The notes below the pieces were generated by a model that saw only the letters and a program-made list of their open reading frames with translations, made no database searches and had not been told where the DNA came from. This document shows positions 15,057-23,827 of a DNA stretch of 64,000 nt, in pieces (position 1 is the first letter of the stretch; each line of letters begins with the position of its first letter). A program made the translations under genes and the position numbers. Source of the stretch: Aldehydirespirator sp965221185 (GTDB taxonomy: Bacteria; Actinomycetota; Acidimicrobiia; Acidimicrobiales; Aldehydirespiratoraceae); NCBI GenBank assembly GCA_965221185.1, contig OZ244866.1, positions 4,033,849 through 4,097,848 on the forward strand, written 5' to 3'.

Positions 15057-15839
15057 GTGTTGCGGGGCGGAGGCGATCTGGCCACCGGCGTGGCCTGGCA
15101 TCTCAATGAGGCGGGCTGGCCGGTGGTGGTGCTGGAGCTGCCCGAGCCCCTGACGGTGCGCCGCACGGTGGCGCTGTCCACCGCGGTGACCGACGGAGAG
15201 GTGACCGTGCAGGGCATGAGGGGCGTGCTGGTGGCGTCGCCCCAGGAGGCGATAGCGACCACGAAGCGCGGCGCTGTGGCCGTGCTGGTGGCCCCGAAGC
15301 TGGGGGCGCTGGGCTCCGTGCAGCCCGATGTGGTTGTGGACGCCCGGCTGGCCAAGCGCCACCAAGACACCGCCATCGACGCCGCCGCAGTGGTAATAGG
15401 TCTGGGCCCTGGACTCACAGCGCCCTTGGACTGCCACGCCGTGGTGGAGACCATGCGAGGCCCTCGCCTCGGTCGGGTGATCTGGACGGGCTCGGCCCGG
15501 CCCGACACCGGCGTGCCCGCCGAGGTGGGGGGACGGTCTGGCGACCGGGTGCTGCGGGCCCTCGTCGCAGGCGAGGTGTCTTGGCGTGTCGAGATAGGAG
15601 AGCTGGTCGCTGCGGGCCAACTGCTCGGCACGGTAGGCGGTCAGGCCGTTGAAGCGCCCTTCGACGGCGTGCTGCGAGGCGCCATCCGTCCGGGGATGAC
15701 CGTGCAACCCGGGCTCAAGATCGGTGACGTGGACCCTCGCGGCAATCCGGCCGTGTGCTGGGAGATCTCCGACAAGGCCCTGGCCGTGGGCACCGGAGTG
15801 CTGGAGGCGGTCCTGGCCTGCCGCGGCGGCTTGGCCTGA
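15057..15839 (+). CDS. yqeB: YqeB family, selenium-dependent molybdenum hydroxylase system protein
   Basis: A 260-residue protein matching the YqeB (EF2563) family, a genome-context marker for molybdenum hydroxylases with a labile selenium atom. The N-terminus LRGGGDLATGVAWHLNEAGW followed by VVLELPEPLTVRRTVALSTA is diagnostic, and VVIGLGPGLTAPLDCHAVVETM and the ending KALAVGTGVLEAVL also match. The exact role is unknown; it is thought to serve enzyme maturation. Start choice is unsure: GTG 15057 and TTG 15060 are both possible, and the frame is open upstream without a better start. It closes the operon. No selD or yqeC is visible in this window. Confidence 0.87.
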   Translation: MLRGGGDLATGVAWHLNEAGWPVVVLELPEPLTVRRTVALSTAVTDGEVTVQGMRGVLVASPQEAIATTKRGAVAVLVAPKLGALGSVQPDVVVDARLAKRHQDTAIDAAAVVIGLGPGLTAPLDCHAVVETMRGPRLGRVIWTGSARPDTGVPAEVGGRSGDRVLRALVAGEVSWRVEIGELVAAGQLLGTVGGQAVEAPFDGVLRGAIRPGMTVQPGLKIGDVDPRGNPAVCWEISDKALAVGTGVLEAVLACRGGLA

Positions 15840-15892
15840 CGCATAACGGCCCGACTGGGCGCCCGGCGGGACCGGAACCCCGGCCGGGCGAC

Positions 15893-16042
15893 TGAGAACA
15901 TGCGCGGGTAGGTGTCAGCACCTCGCGGTACGGCATTGTGTCTCCCGCTCTTGTTCGCTGCGCTCACGGGCCGCTCGGGCCACGGCCTCGCTGAACGCCT
16001 CGCCGAAACCCTCACGCATCGCCGCCTAACCGCTCGGCCTCT
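15893..16042. repeat. dispersed inverted-repeat element, copy 3
   Basis: About 150 bp, in the same orientation as copy 2: left end GAACATGCGCGGGTAGGTGT, core CTTGTTCGCTGCGCTCACGG, right end CGCCTAACCGCTCGGCCTCT. It begins about 54 bp after the yqeB stop and ends about 47 bp before the next gene. Confidence 0.8.
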
Positions 16043-16088
16043 GAGCCTCGCTGCGGCCTGCGCCGGGCGCGGACAATATGGTGGCGGC

Positions 16089-17057
16089 GTGCTGCGGCCC
16101 GCGCTGAACGTGATGCCCGAGGGTCCGATCGAGCGCACGGTGGAGCTTGCCCGGCTCGCGGAGACACTGGGCTACGAGCGGTGCTGGGTATACGACGAGG
16201 GCCTCGCGGCCTGCGACGTGTACGTGACCATGACCGCAATCGCGATGGCAACCGAGTCCCTGGAGATCGGGCCGGGCATCACCAACCCATACACCCGCCA
16301 TGCCGGTGTCACGGCGGGGGCCATTGCCGCGCTCGACGAATTGTCGGGCGGTCGGGCCTTCCTGGGCATCGGCGCCGGGGGAAGCCTCACGCTTGACCCC
16401 CTCAGCATCGCCCGTGACCGGCCCTTGACCGCGGTGCGCGAGACCATCGAGGCATGCCGGCGCCTGTTCTCCGGCGACACGGTCAGTGTCGAGGGTTCCC
16501 ATGTGCGATTGGGTGAGGCATCGCTGGTGCACGCCCGGGCCAGTACCGAGATATGGCTGGCCGGGCGGGGACCGCGGATGCTGGGGCTGGGCGGCGCGGC
16601 CTGTGACGGTGTGTTGGTGGACTTCCTGTACAAGCCCCACCTGGGCCCGGCGGTGGAGCGGATCCGGGCCGCGGGCCGGGCCGCGGGCAACGAGCCCCGC
16701 ATCGCCTACTCCACGATGCTGGTGACCGACGACGAGACCATGGCCGCCATCAAGCCCCACCTGACCTACCGGCTGGTCGACTCACCCCCGGATGTGAAGG
16801 AGGCCATCGGGCTCGCAGAGGCCGACGCGGCCCGGATCAGGGCTGCGCTGGCCGGCGGCTTGGAGGCAGCGGCCGAGCACGTACGCGACGAGTGGGCGCT
16901 CCCCTTCGTGATCGCTGGCACTCCCAGCGAGTGCAGCCAGGAGCTGCATGGTCTCGCGGCCGAGCACGGGATCGAGTCGTTCGTCGTGCCGCTGCTCGAC
17001 GATGAGCCCGCCGGGGAGCTGCTCCAGTCGGGTGCTGAGATAATGGGATTGACTTAG
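16089..17057 (+). CDS. F420-type luciferase-like oxidoreductase
   Basis: A 322-residue luciferase-like superfamily protein and clear paralogue of the gene at 48182: both open with NVMPEGPI- or MVMPEGPV-type sequence, then ITNPYTRHAG/ITNAYTRHPG, a glycine-rich LGIGAGG block, and IWLAGRGPRM/IWVAGRGPRV. The RLVDSPPDVKEAIGL tail is shared too. These traits suit F420-dependent enzymes acting on small carbonyl or alcohol substrates, which cannot be specified. I take GTG 16089 as start; longer frames run back through the upstream repeat. Its TAG stop touches repeat copy 4. Confidence 0.87.
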   Translation: MLRPALNVMPEGPIERTVELARLAETLGYERCWVYDEGLAACDVYVTMTAIAMATESLEIGPGITNPYTRHAGVTAGAIAALDELSGGRAFLGIGAGGSLTLDPLSIARDRPLTAVRETIEACRRLFSGDTVSVEGSHVRLGEASLVHARASTEIWLAGRGPRMLGLGGAACDGVLVDFLYKPHLGPAVERIRAAGRAAGNEPRIAYSTMLVTDDETMAAIKPHLTYRLVDSPPDVKEAIGLAEADAARIRAALAGGLEAAAEHVRDEWALPFVIAGTPSECSQELHGLAAEHGIESFVVPLLDDEPAGELLQSGAEIMGLT

Positions 17058-17205
17058 AGCGTGAGAGGGTAGGTGGCGAGCGCTCGCGGCGAGACGTCGT
17101 GTTTCCCGCTCTTGTTCGCTGCGCTCACGGCCCGCTCGGGCCCGGGGGCCTCGCTCAGCACCCTGCGAATTCCTCGTGAACTCATCGCCTACCCGCTCGG
17201 CCCCT
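17056..17205. repeat. dispersed inverted-repeat element, copy 4
   Basis: About 150 bp starting at the TAG stop (17055-17057) of the preceding gene: left end AGAGCGTGAGAGGGTAGGTG, core CTTGTTCGCTGCGCTCACGG, right end ATCGCCTACCCGCTCGGCCC. The 144 bp from there to the tadZ start hold a short direct repeat (GAAATCTCT twice, about 17228-17245) and no gene. Confidence 0.8.
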
Positions 17206-17349
17206 TGGAAAATCATGAGATAGTTTGAAATCTCTGAAATCTCTGTAGGGTGCTCGGTGCCGTTCCGGTTCGCTGGGTGCCGGCCGGCCGCCTCAATACT
17301 GGCGCTCAGAGTCCCGCCGTCGAGTGGCCGCGACGTGCGGGGGAAGAGC

Positions 17350-18024
17350 GTGATCACCTGGTACTGGTCCGTCAAGGGAGGCGTCGGAACGTCGGTGGTG
17401 GCCGCGGCCACCGCCATCCGCCTCGCCTCCGAAGAGCACGACACCACCCTCGTGGATCTGACCGGTGATCAGCCGGCGCTGCTGGGCATGGTGGCCGGCG
17501 CGATGCCGTCGGAGCCAGGAATCGGCGACTGGGTGGCCGCGGGGGACGGTGTGGCCGCCGATGCCATCGGCAGGCTGCTGGAGGATGTGGCCCCGGGCCT
17601 GCGTCTGCTGCGGAGAGGCACCCGACCGGCGCAGGCAGGTCACGTCGCGCCGCTCGAGGATCAGCGCCCGAGGCTCATGCTCGCCCTCGAGGTGCTGGCC
17701 CGCAGCGGCCCGGTCGTGGTGGACGCCGGGCTGGATCCCGTCGGGTTGCGGTCGGTCCTCGGCGGTCCGCACCGGCCCGTGTGCGTGCTGCGGGCCTGCT
17801 ACCTGGCCTTGAGCCGCGCCCAGCAGGTGGCCGGTCCCTACGAGCGGGTGGTCCTAGTGGAGGAGCCGGGCCGGGCTCTGCGCTCGCGCGATGTGGCGGC
17901 TGCGGTCGGTGCCTCCCATGTGGAGCGAGTGGCGTGGGATCCCCGAGTGGCCCGCTCCGTCGACGCGGGCACGATCGTGAGCATGCTCCCGCCGCCTCTG
18001 CGGCGCTTCGAGCTTCCGTCATGA
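17350..18024 (+). CDS. tadZ: TadZ/CpaE-like ParA-family ATPase
   Basis: A 224-residue MinD/ParA-type protein opening the Tad locus. The deviant Walker A KGGVGTSVVAA lies near residue 9, followed by TTLVDLTGDQPALLG and a PVVVDAGLDP strand. TadZ/CpaE proteins localise the Tad machine at the membrane. No receiver domain precedes the ATPase, unlike some CpaE proteins. I chose GTG 17350: GGGGAAG sits just upstream and the protein begins directly at the P-loop strand. The stop overlaps tadA (ATGA). Confidence 0.82.
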   Translation: MITWYWSVKGGVGTSVVAAATAIRLASEEHDTTLVDLTGDQPALLGMVAGAMPSEPGIGDWVAAGDGVAADAIGRLLEDVAPGLRLLRRGTRPAQAGHVAPLEDQRPRLMLALEVLARSGPVVVDAGLDPVGLRSVLGGPHRPVCVLRACYLALSRAQQVAGPYERVVLVEEPGRALRSRDVAAAVGASHVERVAWDPRVARSVDAGTIVSMLPPPLRRFELPS

Positions 18025-19217
18025 TCGGCGCGGTTGCCGGCGTTCAGGGCACGGGCGTGCCCGGCGGTGCGGGCCCGGGGACCGGTGCGGACGGTGCGAA
18101 CGGTGACGCGGCCCTCGTCGATGCAGTGCACCGCAGGGTGGTCGACACGATGGAGCAGATCCCCGTGCCGGCCGTCGACATCGCTGCGATCGTGCGCGCG
18201 CTGGCGCCGCTCACCCCGACCGACGTCGTCGACGACGTGGTGGCGCGGGTTGCGGCCCGGGTGCACGGACTGGGTCCCGTGGAACCGCTGCTCGCCGACC
18301 CGATGGTGAGCGAGGTGATGATCAACGGACCGGGACCGGTGTGGATCGAGCGGGGCGGCGTCGTGAGTCGAAGCCAGGTGTCGCTCGACAGAGCCGCGGT
18401 CGATCTGGTCATCGAGAGGATCGTGTCTCCGCTGGGCCGTCGAGTCGACCAGCTCACCCCTTGCGTGGACGGTCGCCTGCCCGACGGTTCCCGGGTCCAT
18501 GTGGCCGTTCCTCCGGTGGCCGTCGACGGCCCCTATGTGACCATTCGCCGCTTCGTGGTGCTCGATGTGGCCCTGGAGATGTTCACCGGACCGCCGGTGG
18601 TGGCGCTGCTGGAGGAGCTGGTGGACCGGGGCGCCAACGTCGTGGTGAGCGGAGGCACGGGAGCGGGCAAGACCACGCTTCTCAACGCCCTGGCCGGCCG
18701 GGTCAGCCCGCAGCATCGGGTGGTAACCATCGAGGACGCCGCGGAGTTGCAGCTCGAGCACCCCCACGTGGTGCGCCTGGAGGCTCGGCCCGAATCCCGC
18801 GAGGGGGGAGGCGCAGTGACGATCCGCGACCTCGTGCGCAACGCGCTGCGGATGCGACCGGACCGGATGGTGGTGGGTGAGGTGCGCGGTCCCGAGGCAC
18901 TCGACCTGCTGCACGCCCTCAACACGGGCCATGGCGGCTGCCTGTCGACGTTGCACGCCAACGGGCCTGTTGACGCGCTGCGCCGGTTGGCGGCGCTGGC
19001 CGCGGCGGCCGATGAGCGCCTGGGCGTGGAGGCGGTCCGCGACCACGTGGCGTCGGCAATCGACGCGATCGTTCACGTCGGGCGAGTCGACGGCGGCGCC
19101 CGACGAGTCTCGGCTGTGGCCGAGGTGAGCGGGCATGACACTGTGCGTCTGCTCGCGGACGTCGCCGGTGTCCGGGCGCCCGCGTCGCGGCCTGCACGGC
19201 TGGTGGCAGGCCCATGA
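18021..19217 (+). CDS. tadA: TadA/CpaF secretion ATPase
   Basis: A 398-residue type II/IV secretion ATPase that powers Tad pilus assembly. GGTGAGKTTLLNALAG (Walker A) lies near residue 211, TIEDAAELQL is the Asp box, GEVRGPEALDLLHALNTGH the Walker B region, and STLHANGP the His box. The N-terminal domain VSEVMINGPGPVWIERGG is typical of CpaF. The ATG overlaps the tadZ stop and its own stop overlaps tadB, so the locus is translationally coupled. Confidence 0.95.
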   Translation: MIGAVAGVQGTGVPGGAGPGTGADGANGDAALVDAVHRRVVDTMEQIPVPAVDIAAIVRALAPLTPTDVVDDVVARVAARVHGLGPVEPLLADPMVSEVMINGPGPVWIERGGVVSRSQVSLDRAAVDLVIERIVSPLGRRVDQLTPCVDGRLPDGSRVHVAVPPVAVDGPYVTIRRFVVLDVALEMFTGPPVVALLEELVDRGANVVVSGGTGAGKTTLLNALAGRVSPQHRVVTIEDAAELQLEHPHVVRLEARPESREGGGAVTIRDLVRNALRMRPDRMVVGEVRGPEALDLLHALNTGHGGCLSTLHANGPVDALRRLAALAAAADERLGVEAVRDHVASAIDAIVHVGRVDGGARRVSAVAEVSGHDTVRLLADVAGVRAPASRPARLVAGP

Positions 19218-19897
19218 CGGCGGTCCTGGCTGCGGTCCTGGTGTTCGTGGCGCTGTCGCCCACGCCCCTGTGGCTGGGGGCCCGGGGCCGGTCGGGGCGC
19301 CTGCGGTGGCCGCCGGAGGTGCTCGGGTCCCGGCTGTGGGCCCTGCCGCGGCGGTGGAGGATGCGGCACGGGCAGGACGATGCGATACCGCAGGCGCTCG
19401 AGCTGTCGGCCCGGGCTCTGCGGTCCGGCGCGTCGGTGCTTACCGCGCTCGACACGGTGGCGACGGAGATACCCGAGACGGGCTGGCGAGAGGTGGTTGG
19501 TCGAGTGCGGAGGGGTCTGAGCCTCACCGACGCGCTCGACGTCTGGGTCGGCGGCTTGCCCGAGCGCCAGACGGCTGCGGCCTTGCTGGTGCTGGGGCAC
19601 CGCTCGGGGGCGGCAATGGCGGCCAGCCTCGACAGGGCCGCGGCGTCGCTGCGGCTGCGGCGGGCCCTCGGCGACGAGATCCGGGCACTCACCTCCCAGA
19701 CCCGAACCTCCGGAACAGTCGTGGCCGCGGCACCGGTGGGGTTCGCGGCCGTGGTAGCCGTGGCTGACCCCGGTGCTCTGGGCGCGCTGCTGGCCACGCC
19801 CATCGGACTGCTGTCGTTGGGTGTCGGGCTGGTGCTTGAGGGCCTGGGCATCTGGTGGATGGGGCGACTCTGCCGGGGTGTGGTGAGATGGGCGTGA
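19214..19897 (+). CDS. tadB: TadB-like inner-membrane platform protein (GspF family)
   Basis: A 227-residue integral membrane protein with an N-terminal membrane helix, a cytoplasmic part with QALELSARALRSGASVLTALD and GLSLTDALDVW, and a C-terminal pair of hydrophobic segments, as in type II secretion F-domain proteins. It forms the membrane base with TadC. Shorter than many TadB proteins, but the F domain is complete. It overlaps tadA by ATGA and tadC at its end. Confidence 0.85.
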   Translation: MTAVLAAVLVFVALSPTPLWLGARGRSGRLRWPPEVLGSRLWALPRRWRMRHGQDDAIPQALELSARALRSGASVLTALDTVATEIPETGWREVVGRVRRGLSLTDALDVWVGGLPERQTAAALLVLGHRSGAAMAASLDRAAASLRLRRALGDEIRALTSQTRTSGTVVAAAPVGFAAVVAVADPGALGALLATPIGLLSLGVGLVLEGLGIWWMGRLCRGVVRWA

Positions 19898-20664
19898 GCC
19901 TGGCTGCGCTGGGGGCGGCTCTGCTGGTGCTCTGGGTTCTCGACGCGGCCTGCTCGCTGAGCGGTCCGGCGAAGCGCAGGCTCCGCGGTGCCGACCGATC
20001 GGGCCGCGACCGCAGCCGAGTCTTCGCTGCTGTGGGCCGCCGGCTGTCAGGGGGTGCGGTTGAGTCTGCCGATGAGGCTCTGGTCGGGGTCGGGGGCCTG
20101 GTCTGTGTGGGAGCGGCGGTCTCGTTGGGCTCGGTGGGAGGCCTGCTCGCGCTGTTGGGGACTGTCGCTGCGGTCGCCGGGAGGCGGCGGGCCCGTCGCC
20201 GCGACCGAGTGCTGCGCATCGACCGCAACCTGCCCGAGGTGATCGACTTGCTCGGGCTGGTTGTGGGGGCCGGGAGACCCACCGTGTCGGCCCTGGCGGA
20301 TATTTGCCCCCGCGTCGCCGAGCCGTTCCGATCAGAGCTCGCCGCAGTGGTGAAGCGCACCACGGCCGGTGAGCCCTTCGTCGAGTCGGTGAGGAGGCTG
20401 CGGGAGAGCCTGGGTCCCAGCGTCTCGTCGGTCGTGTACGCGGTCACCGCGGCCGAGGTCGATGGCGCGCCGCTGCAGCCCGCCCTAGAGCGGGCCGCCG
20501 ACGAGGCTCACCGGCGCCGGCGCGTGCGGGCAGAGGAGGAGGCGCGGCGGGTGCCAGTGCTGATGCTGTTCCCGCTGGTGTTCTGCATCCTGCCTGCCTT
20601 CTGCCTGCTGACCGTCGTCCCGCTGCTCGTGGGGACCGTCGCTGATCTCCGGTTCCCATCCTGA
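19888..20664 (+). CDS. tadC: TadC-like inner-membrane platform protein (GspF family)
   Basis: A 258-residue partner of TadB: N-terminal membrane helix, then LPEVIDLLGLVVGAGRPTVS, the F-domain block EPFVESVRRLRESLG, a RRRRVRAEEEARRVPVLMLF stretch and C-terminal helices ending in LRFPS. The start may be ATG 19888 or GTG 19894; the latter would make a GTGA overlap with the tadB stop like its neighbours. Confidence 0.83.
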   Translation: MGVSLAALGAALLVLWVLDAACSLSGPAKRRLRGADRSGRDRSRVFAAVGRRLSGGAVESADEALVGVGGLVCVGAAVSLGSVGGLLALLGTVAAVAGRRRARRRDRVLRIDRNLPEVIDLLGLVVGAGRPTVSALADICPRVAEPFRSELAAVVKRTTAGEPFVESVRRLRESLGPSVSSVVYAVTAAEVDGAPLQPALERAADEAHRRRRVRAEEEARRVPVLMLFPLVFCILPAFCLLTVVPLLVGTVADLRFPS

Positions 20665-20765
20665 CGCGCCGGCCAAGCAAACACCGATCGAACGGACCGA
20701 TTCGCATGACACCTAGGCAGCCGCACCGCAACAACCGAACGGGCGGCTTCCCGAAAGGACTGGAC

Positions 20766-21011
20766 ATGATCTTGCGTATCATCGCGGCGCTGCACGCGCA
20801 GTGCCTTCTCGCCGGACAGCGGCTCTCCGCCGGGCGCGCCGGTCCTGGTCGTCGGGTCGGCGACCGGGGCCAGACCACGGCCGAGTACGCCCTGGTCATT
20901 GTCGGTGCCGCCGCAGTGGCATTGTTGCTGCTGACCTGGGCGACCGGCACCGGCAAGATCGCGTCGCTGCTGGACAAGATCGTGGACACGGTCGCCAACA
21001 TGGTCACGTGA
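20766..21011 (+). CDS. DUF4244-type Flp pilin-like protein
   Basis: An 81-residue protein with a class III prepilin site in DRGQTTAEYALVIVG: cleavage after the glycine would leave Q-T-T-A-E, with the conserved glutamate at position 5, ahead of a hydrophobic helix. Actinobacterial Tad loci carry this DUF4244 protein where the major pilin is expected. ATG 20766 is preceded by AAAGGA at good spacing, so I prefer it to ATG 20706. No prepilin peptidase gene is visible here. Confidence 0.85.
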   Translation: MILRIIAALHAQCLLAGQRLSAGRAGPGRRVGDRGQTTAEYALVIVGAAAVALLLLTWATGTGKIASLLDKIVDTVANMVT

Positions 21012-21406
21012 TCCCCCGGCGCCGCCTCGCGGCCGGTGACGGACGCGGGCCGCCGCGGCAGCTTGGACAATCGACGGTGGAGTTCGCGCTGGTCGTGCCG
21101 TTCCTCGCGCTGATGCTCCTGACTGTCGTGCAGGTGGGTCTGCTCGTCCGCACCCGGGTGCTGGTCACGCACGCGGCCCGGGAGGCAGTGCGCTCCGCCG
21201 CCGTGGGTGGCGGCGACGGCGAGGTTCGGTCGGCCGCACTTGCCGCAGCCGATCTGGACCCGAAGCGGCTGCATGTGCTCGTCCGCCGAGCCGGCGGCCG
21301 GGCCACGGTGGAGTTGCGGTATGTGGAGGCCACCGACGTTCCGATGGTGGGCCCGCTAGTGGGTGATGCGGTGTTCGAAGCCAGCGCAACCATGCGGTTG
21401 GAGTAG
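21008..21406 (+). CDS. tadE: TadE-like pseudopilin
   Basis: A 132-residue protein with a TadE-type N-terminus: GQSTVEFALVVPFLALMLLT has the glycine cleavage point, glutamate 5 and the following hydrophobic helix. TadE-like proteins are minor pilins of the Tad system. GTG 21008 overlaps the stop of the DUF4244 gene (GTGA). It is the last recognisable gene of the locus. Confidence 0.85.
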   Translation: MIPRRRLAAGDGRGPPRQLGQSTVEFALVVPFLALMLLTVVQVGLLVRTRVLVTHAAREAVRSAAVGGGDGEVRSAALAAADLDPKRLHVLVRRAGGRATVELRYVEATDVPMVGPLVGDAVFEASATMRLE

Positions 21407-21485
21407 TCGCTGCGCCTGCGCTGCTTGCGCAAGGGCCCGCCGGCAGGCGCCTAGTTGGCCCGGCGATGCGGTACCGTTTTGCCTT

Positions 21486-21851
21486 GTGTCCGTGACGATT
21501 CGGCGCTCCGAACAGGCTCCGTGGACCGTGCTCCGCGTCGGTGGCGATCTCGATGTGGTAGGTGCTCCCGATCTCCGCCAGGCCGTCGTCTCCGCGGTGG
21601 CTGATGGCTGTCGCTTGCTGATCCTCGACATCTCGGAGTTGGACTTTGTCGACTCGTTCGGCCTGGGCGCGGTGGTCGGCGCGCTGAAGCGGTTGCGCCA
21701 GCGCGGCGGCGAGCTGGCGCTGGTGTGCCCGTCGCGGCGCATTCGCAGGGTGTTCGAGATCTGCGACCTCGACCGGATCCTGGCGCTCCACGACTCGATC
21801 GACAGTGCCTCAGAGGCCGAGCCGGTCTCCTCGGCTTCGGTGACGTCATAG
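21486..21851 (+). CDS. STAS-domain anti-sigma factor antagonist
   Basis: A 121-residue single STAS domain as in RsbV/SpoIIAA. The phosphoacceptor loop reads LDFVDSFGLGAVVGAL, keeping the D-S pair whose serine is phosphorylated by the partner kinase in the family. The gene is followed 8 bp later by a GHKL kinase of the RsbW/SpoIIAB type, the usual partner. No sigma factor gene adjoins, so the sigma factor or target controlled is unknown. GTG 21486 is chosen because the fold starts at VTIRRSEQ. Confidence 0.87.
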   Translation: MSVTIRRSEQAPWTVLRVGGDLDVVGAPDLRQAVVSAVADGCRLLILDISELDFVDSFGLGAVVGALKRLRQRGGELALVCPSRRIRRVFEICDLDRILALHDSIDSASEAEPVSSASVTS

Positions 21852-21859
21852 GCGGCGAC

Positions 21860-22282
21860 ATGAATGACGCCATAGAGATCCAGATCCCGCCTCGGCCCGA
21901 CTACGTGTCTCTCGTGCGGGTGGTGGTGGCCGCCGCGGCGGAGCTGGAGCCGACGTTGGAGCCGCTGCGCATCGACGACCTCCGGGTGGCGGTGTCGGAG
22001 GCGACGACCAACGCGATACAGGCCCACATCCGCTCGGGCTGCACCCGCCCTGTGAGGGTGAGCTGCCGGTGCGCCGGTGGGCGAGTGTCGGTGGTGGTCC
22101 GTGATGAGGGCCCCGGCTTCGACGCAGACTCCTTGCTGGCGGTGCCGCCCTCGGAGTCGCCGGCCCGTCTGGGGCGGGAGTCGGGAATGGGAATCTCCAT
22201 CATCCGAGCGCTCGCCGACGAGTTCCACGTCCGCTCGAGCCCGCACGGCACCGAAGCCTGCCTTATCCTCAACTCGCCCTAG
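21860..22282 (+). CDS. RsbW-like anti-sigma kinase (GHKL ATPase)
   Basis: A 140-residue HATPase_c domain with the N box VAVSEATTNAIQAH, the G1 box VRDEGPGFD and the G2 box GMGISIIRALADE. Such proteins bind a sigma factor and are switched by phosphorylating the cognate STAS protein, here the gene just upstream. Longer in-frame starts exist but overlap the STAS gene; ATG 21860 gives a compact domain of normal size. Confidence 0.87.
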   Translation: MNDAIEIQIPPRPDYVSLVRVVVAAAAELEPTLEPLRIDDLRVAVSEATTNAIQAHIRSGCTRPVRVSCRCAGGRVSVVVRDEGPGFDADSLLAVPPSESPARLGRESGMGISIIRALADEFHVRSSPHGTEACLILNSP

Positions 22283-22322
22283 CGCCGCTATCGGCGAGCC
22301 CCAGCACTGATAGACCATCGCG

Positions 22323-23684
22323 ATGGCCTCAACTCCAGGAGACCACTCGGACGCCCCCCAGCCGTCGCCGCTGACGTGGATCGGCAGCGACCGGCGGCTG
22401 GCCCGCCGGATCGGCCGGCCGATGCTGCGCTTCCTTCGCATCGAGGCCGCCAGCGGCGTCTTGATGCTGGCGGCTGCGGTCGTGGCCCTCGTCTGGGCCA
22501 ACTCGCCCTGGCGGGACTCTTATGCGGATCTGCTGCACACCCATCTTCGTCTTGATCTGGGCAGCGTGCTGGTGCTCGACGAGCCGCTGGAGGCCTGGAT
22601 CAACGACGCCCTGATGGTGGTCTTCTTCTTTGTGGTCGGCCTTGAGATCAAGCGCGAGCTGATCGTGGGCGATTTGCGCCGCCCCGCGGTGGCCGCGCTG
22701 CCGGCCGTCGCCGCTCTGGGCGGCATGGTGGTGCCCGCCGTGATCTACGCCGCCTTCAACGCCGGGGGCGAAGGCTCGGCCGGTTGGGGGATCCCGATGG
22801 CGACCGACATCGCCTTCGCTGTGGGGGTGCTGTCGCTGATGGGGCCGCGGGTCCCGAACTCCTTGAAGGTCTTCCTGCTCACGCTGGCGATCGTGGACGA
22901 CATCGGCGCTATTGCCGTGATCGCGGTGTTCTACACCGACGACCTGTCGCTGGACTGGCTGCTGGTGGCGGTCCTGATTGTGGTCCTGCTGGTTGTCATG
23001 CGCCTCGCCCGCATCTGGTTCACGCCCGTCTACCTGCTGGTGGGAGTGGTGCTGTGGCTAGCGGTGTTCGAGTCCGGGGTCCACGCCACCATCGCCGGGG
23101 TCGTGTTGGGCATCCTCGCGCCGGCGCGCCCACTCGTGAGCGAGAGCACGCTCGACGACATGGTGACCAGGTGGTTCGCGGGTGACTCGTTGAGCGCGCC
23201 GGCGGTGCGGCGGGCCTCCTTCGAGGTGCGTGAGCGGGTGTCGGTGGCCGACCGGCTCGCCGACCTGCTGCACCCGTGGACCAGCTTCGTGATCATTCCC
23301 GTGTTCGCGCTGGCCAACGCCGGAGTGGAGCTGTCGTCGGACTCCCTGGAAGCGGCCCTGCGGTCTCCGATCACGATCGGCATCGTGCTGGGCCTCGTGG
23401 TCGGCAAGCTCGCGGGCGTAGGGTCGTTCACGTGGCTGGCGGTGCGACTCGGGTTGTGCGAGCTGCCTCGGGGGGCCACGTGGGCCAAGATCCTGGGCGT
23501 AGGCGGCGTGGCTGGCATCGGTTTCACCGTGTCGCTGTTCATCACCAACCTGGCGTTCGAGCCCCAAGACATCAGAGACCAGGCGAAGATCGGGATCCTG
23601 ATCGCATCGACCATTGCGGCCTTTATCGGTGCCGCTATCCTTCGTCGCTCTCGACCGGCAGACGACGACGCGGTGGCGCACTAG
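22323..23684 (+). CDS. nhaA: Na+/H+ antiporter NhaA
   Basis: A 453-residue, about 12-helix membrane protein of the NhaA family, exporting sodium against protons. The paired ion-binding aspartates lie in LTLAIVDDIGAIAVIA near residue 191, with the assembly PMATDIAFAVGVLSLMG before them. The C-terminal helices GVAGIGFTVSLFITNLAF are typical. The gene stands alone after the STAS/kinase pair, with a 40-bp gap before it. Confidence 0.95.
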   Translation: MASTPGDHSDAPQPSPLTWIGSDRRLARRIGRPMLRFLRIEAASGVLMLAAAVVALVWANSPWRDSYADLLHTHLRLDLGSVLVLDEPLEAWINDALMVVFFFVVGLEIKRELIVGDLRRPAVAALPAVAALGGMVVPAVIYAAFNAGGEGSAGWGIPMATDIAFAVGVLSLMGPRVPNSLKVFLLTLAIVDDIGAIAVIAVFYTDDLSLDWLLVAVLIVVLLVVMRLARIWFTPVYLLVGVVLWLAVFESGVHATIAGVVLGILAPARPLVSESTLDDMVTRWFAGDSLSAPAVRRASFEVRERVSVADRLADLLHPWTSFVIIPVFALANAGVELSSDSLEAALRSPITIGIVLGLVVGKLAGVGSFTWLAVRLGLCELPRGATWAKILGVGGVAGIGFTVSLFITNLAFEPQDIRDQAKIGILIASTIAAFIGAAILRRSRPADDDAVAH

Positions 23685-23827
23685 GTTCTGGCCAGCGTGG
23701 CGGCCCGGCCCGTCGAGCCGGGCCCCGCCAGCTCGAAGAAGCTTCCCCCACCTTGTTCGCCGCTGCTTATCCTGTTCGAGTCCCAAGCTGTTGACGGGCG
23801 CCTGCTCGTCGGATCGGTTCGAAGTCC

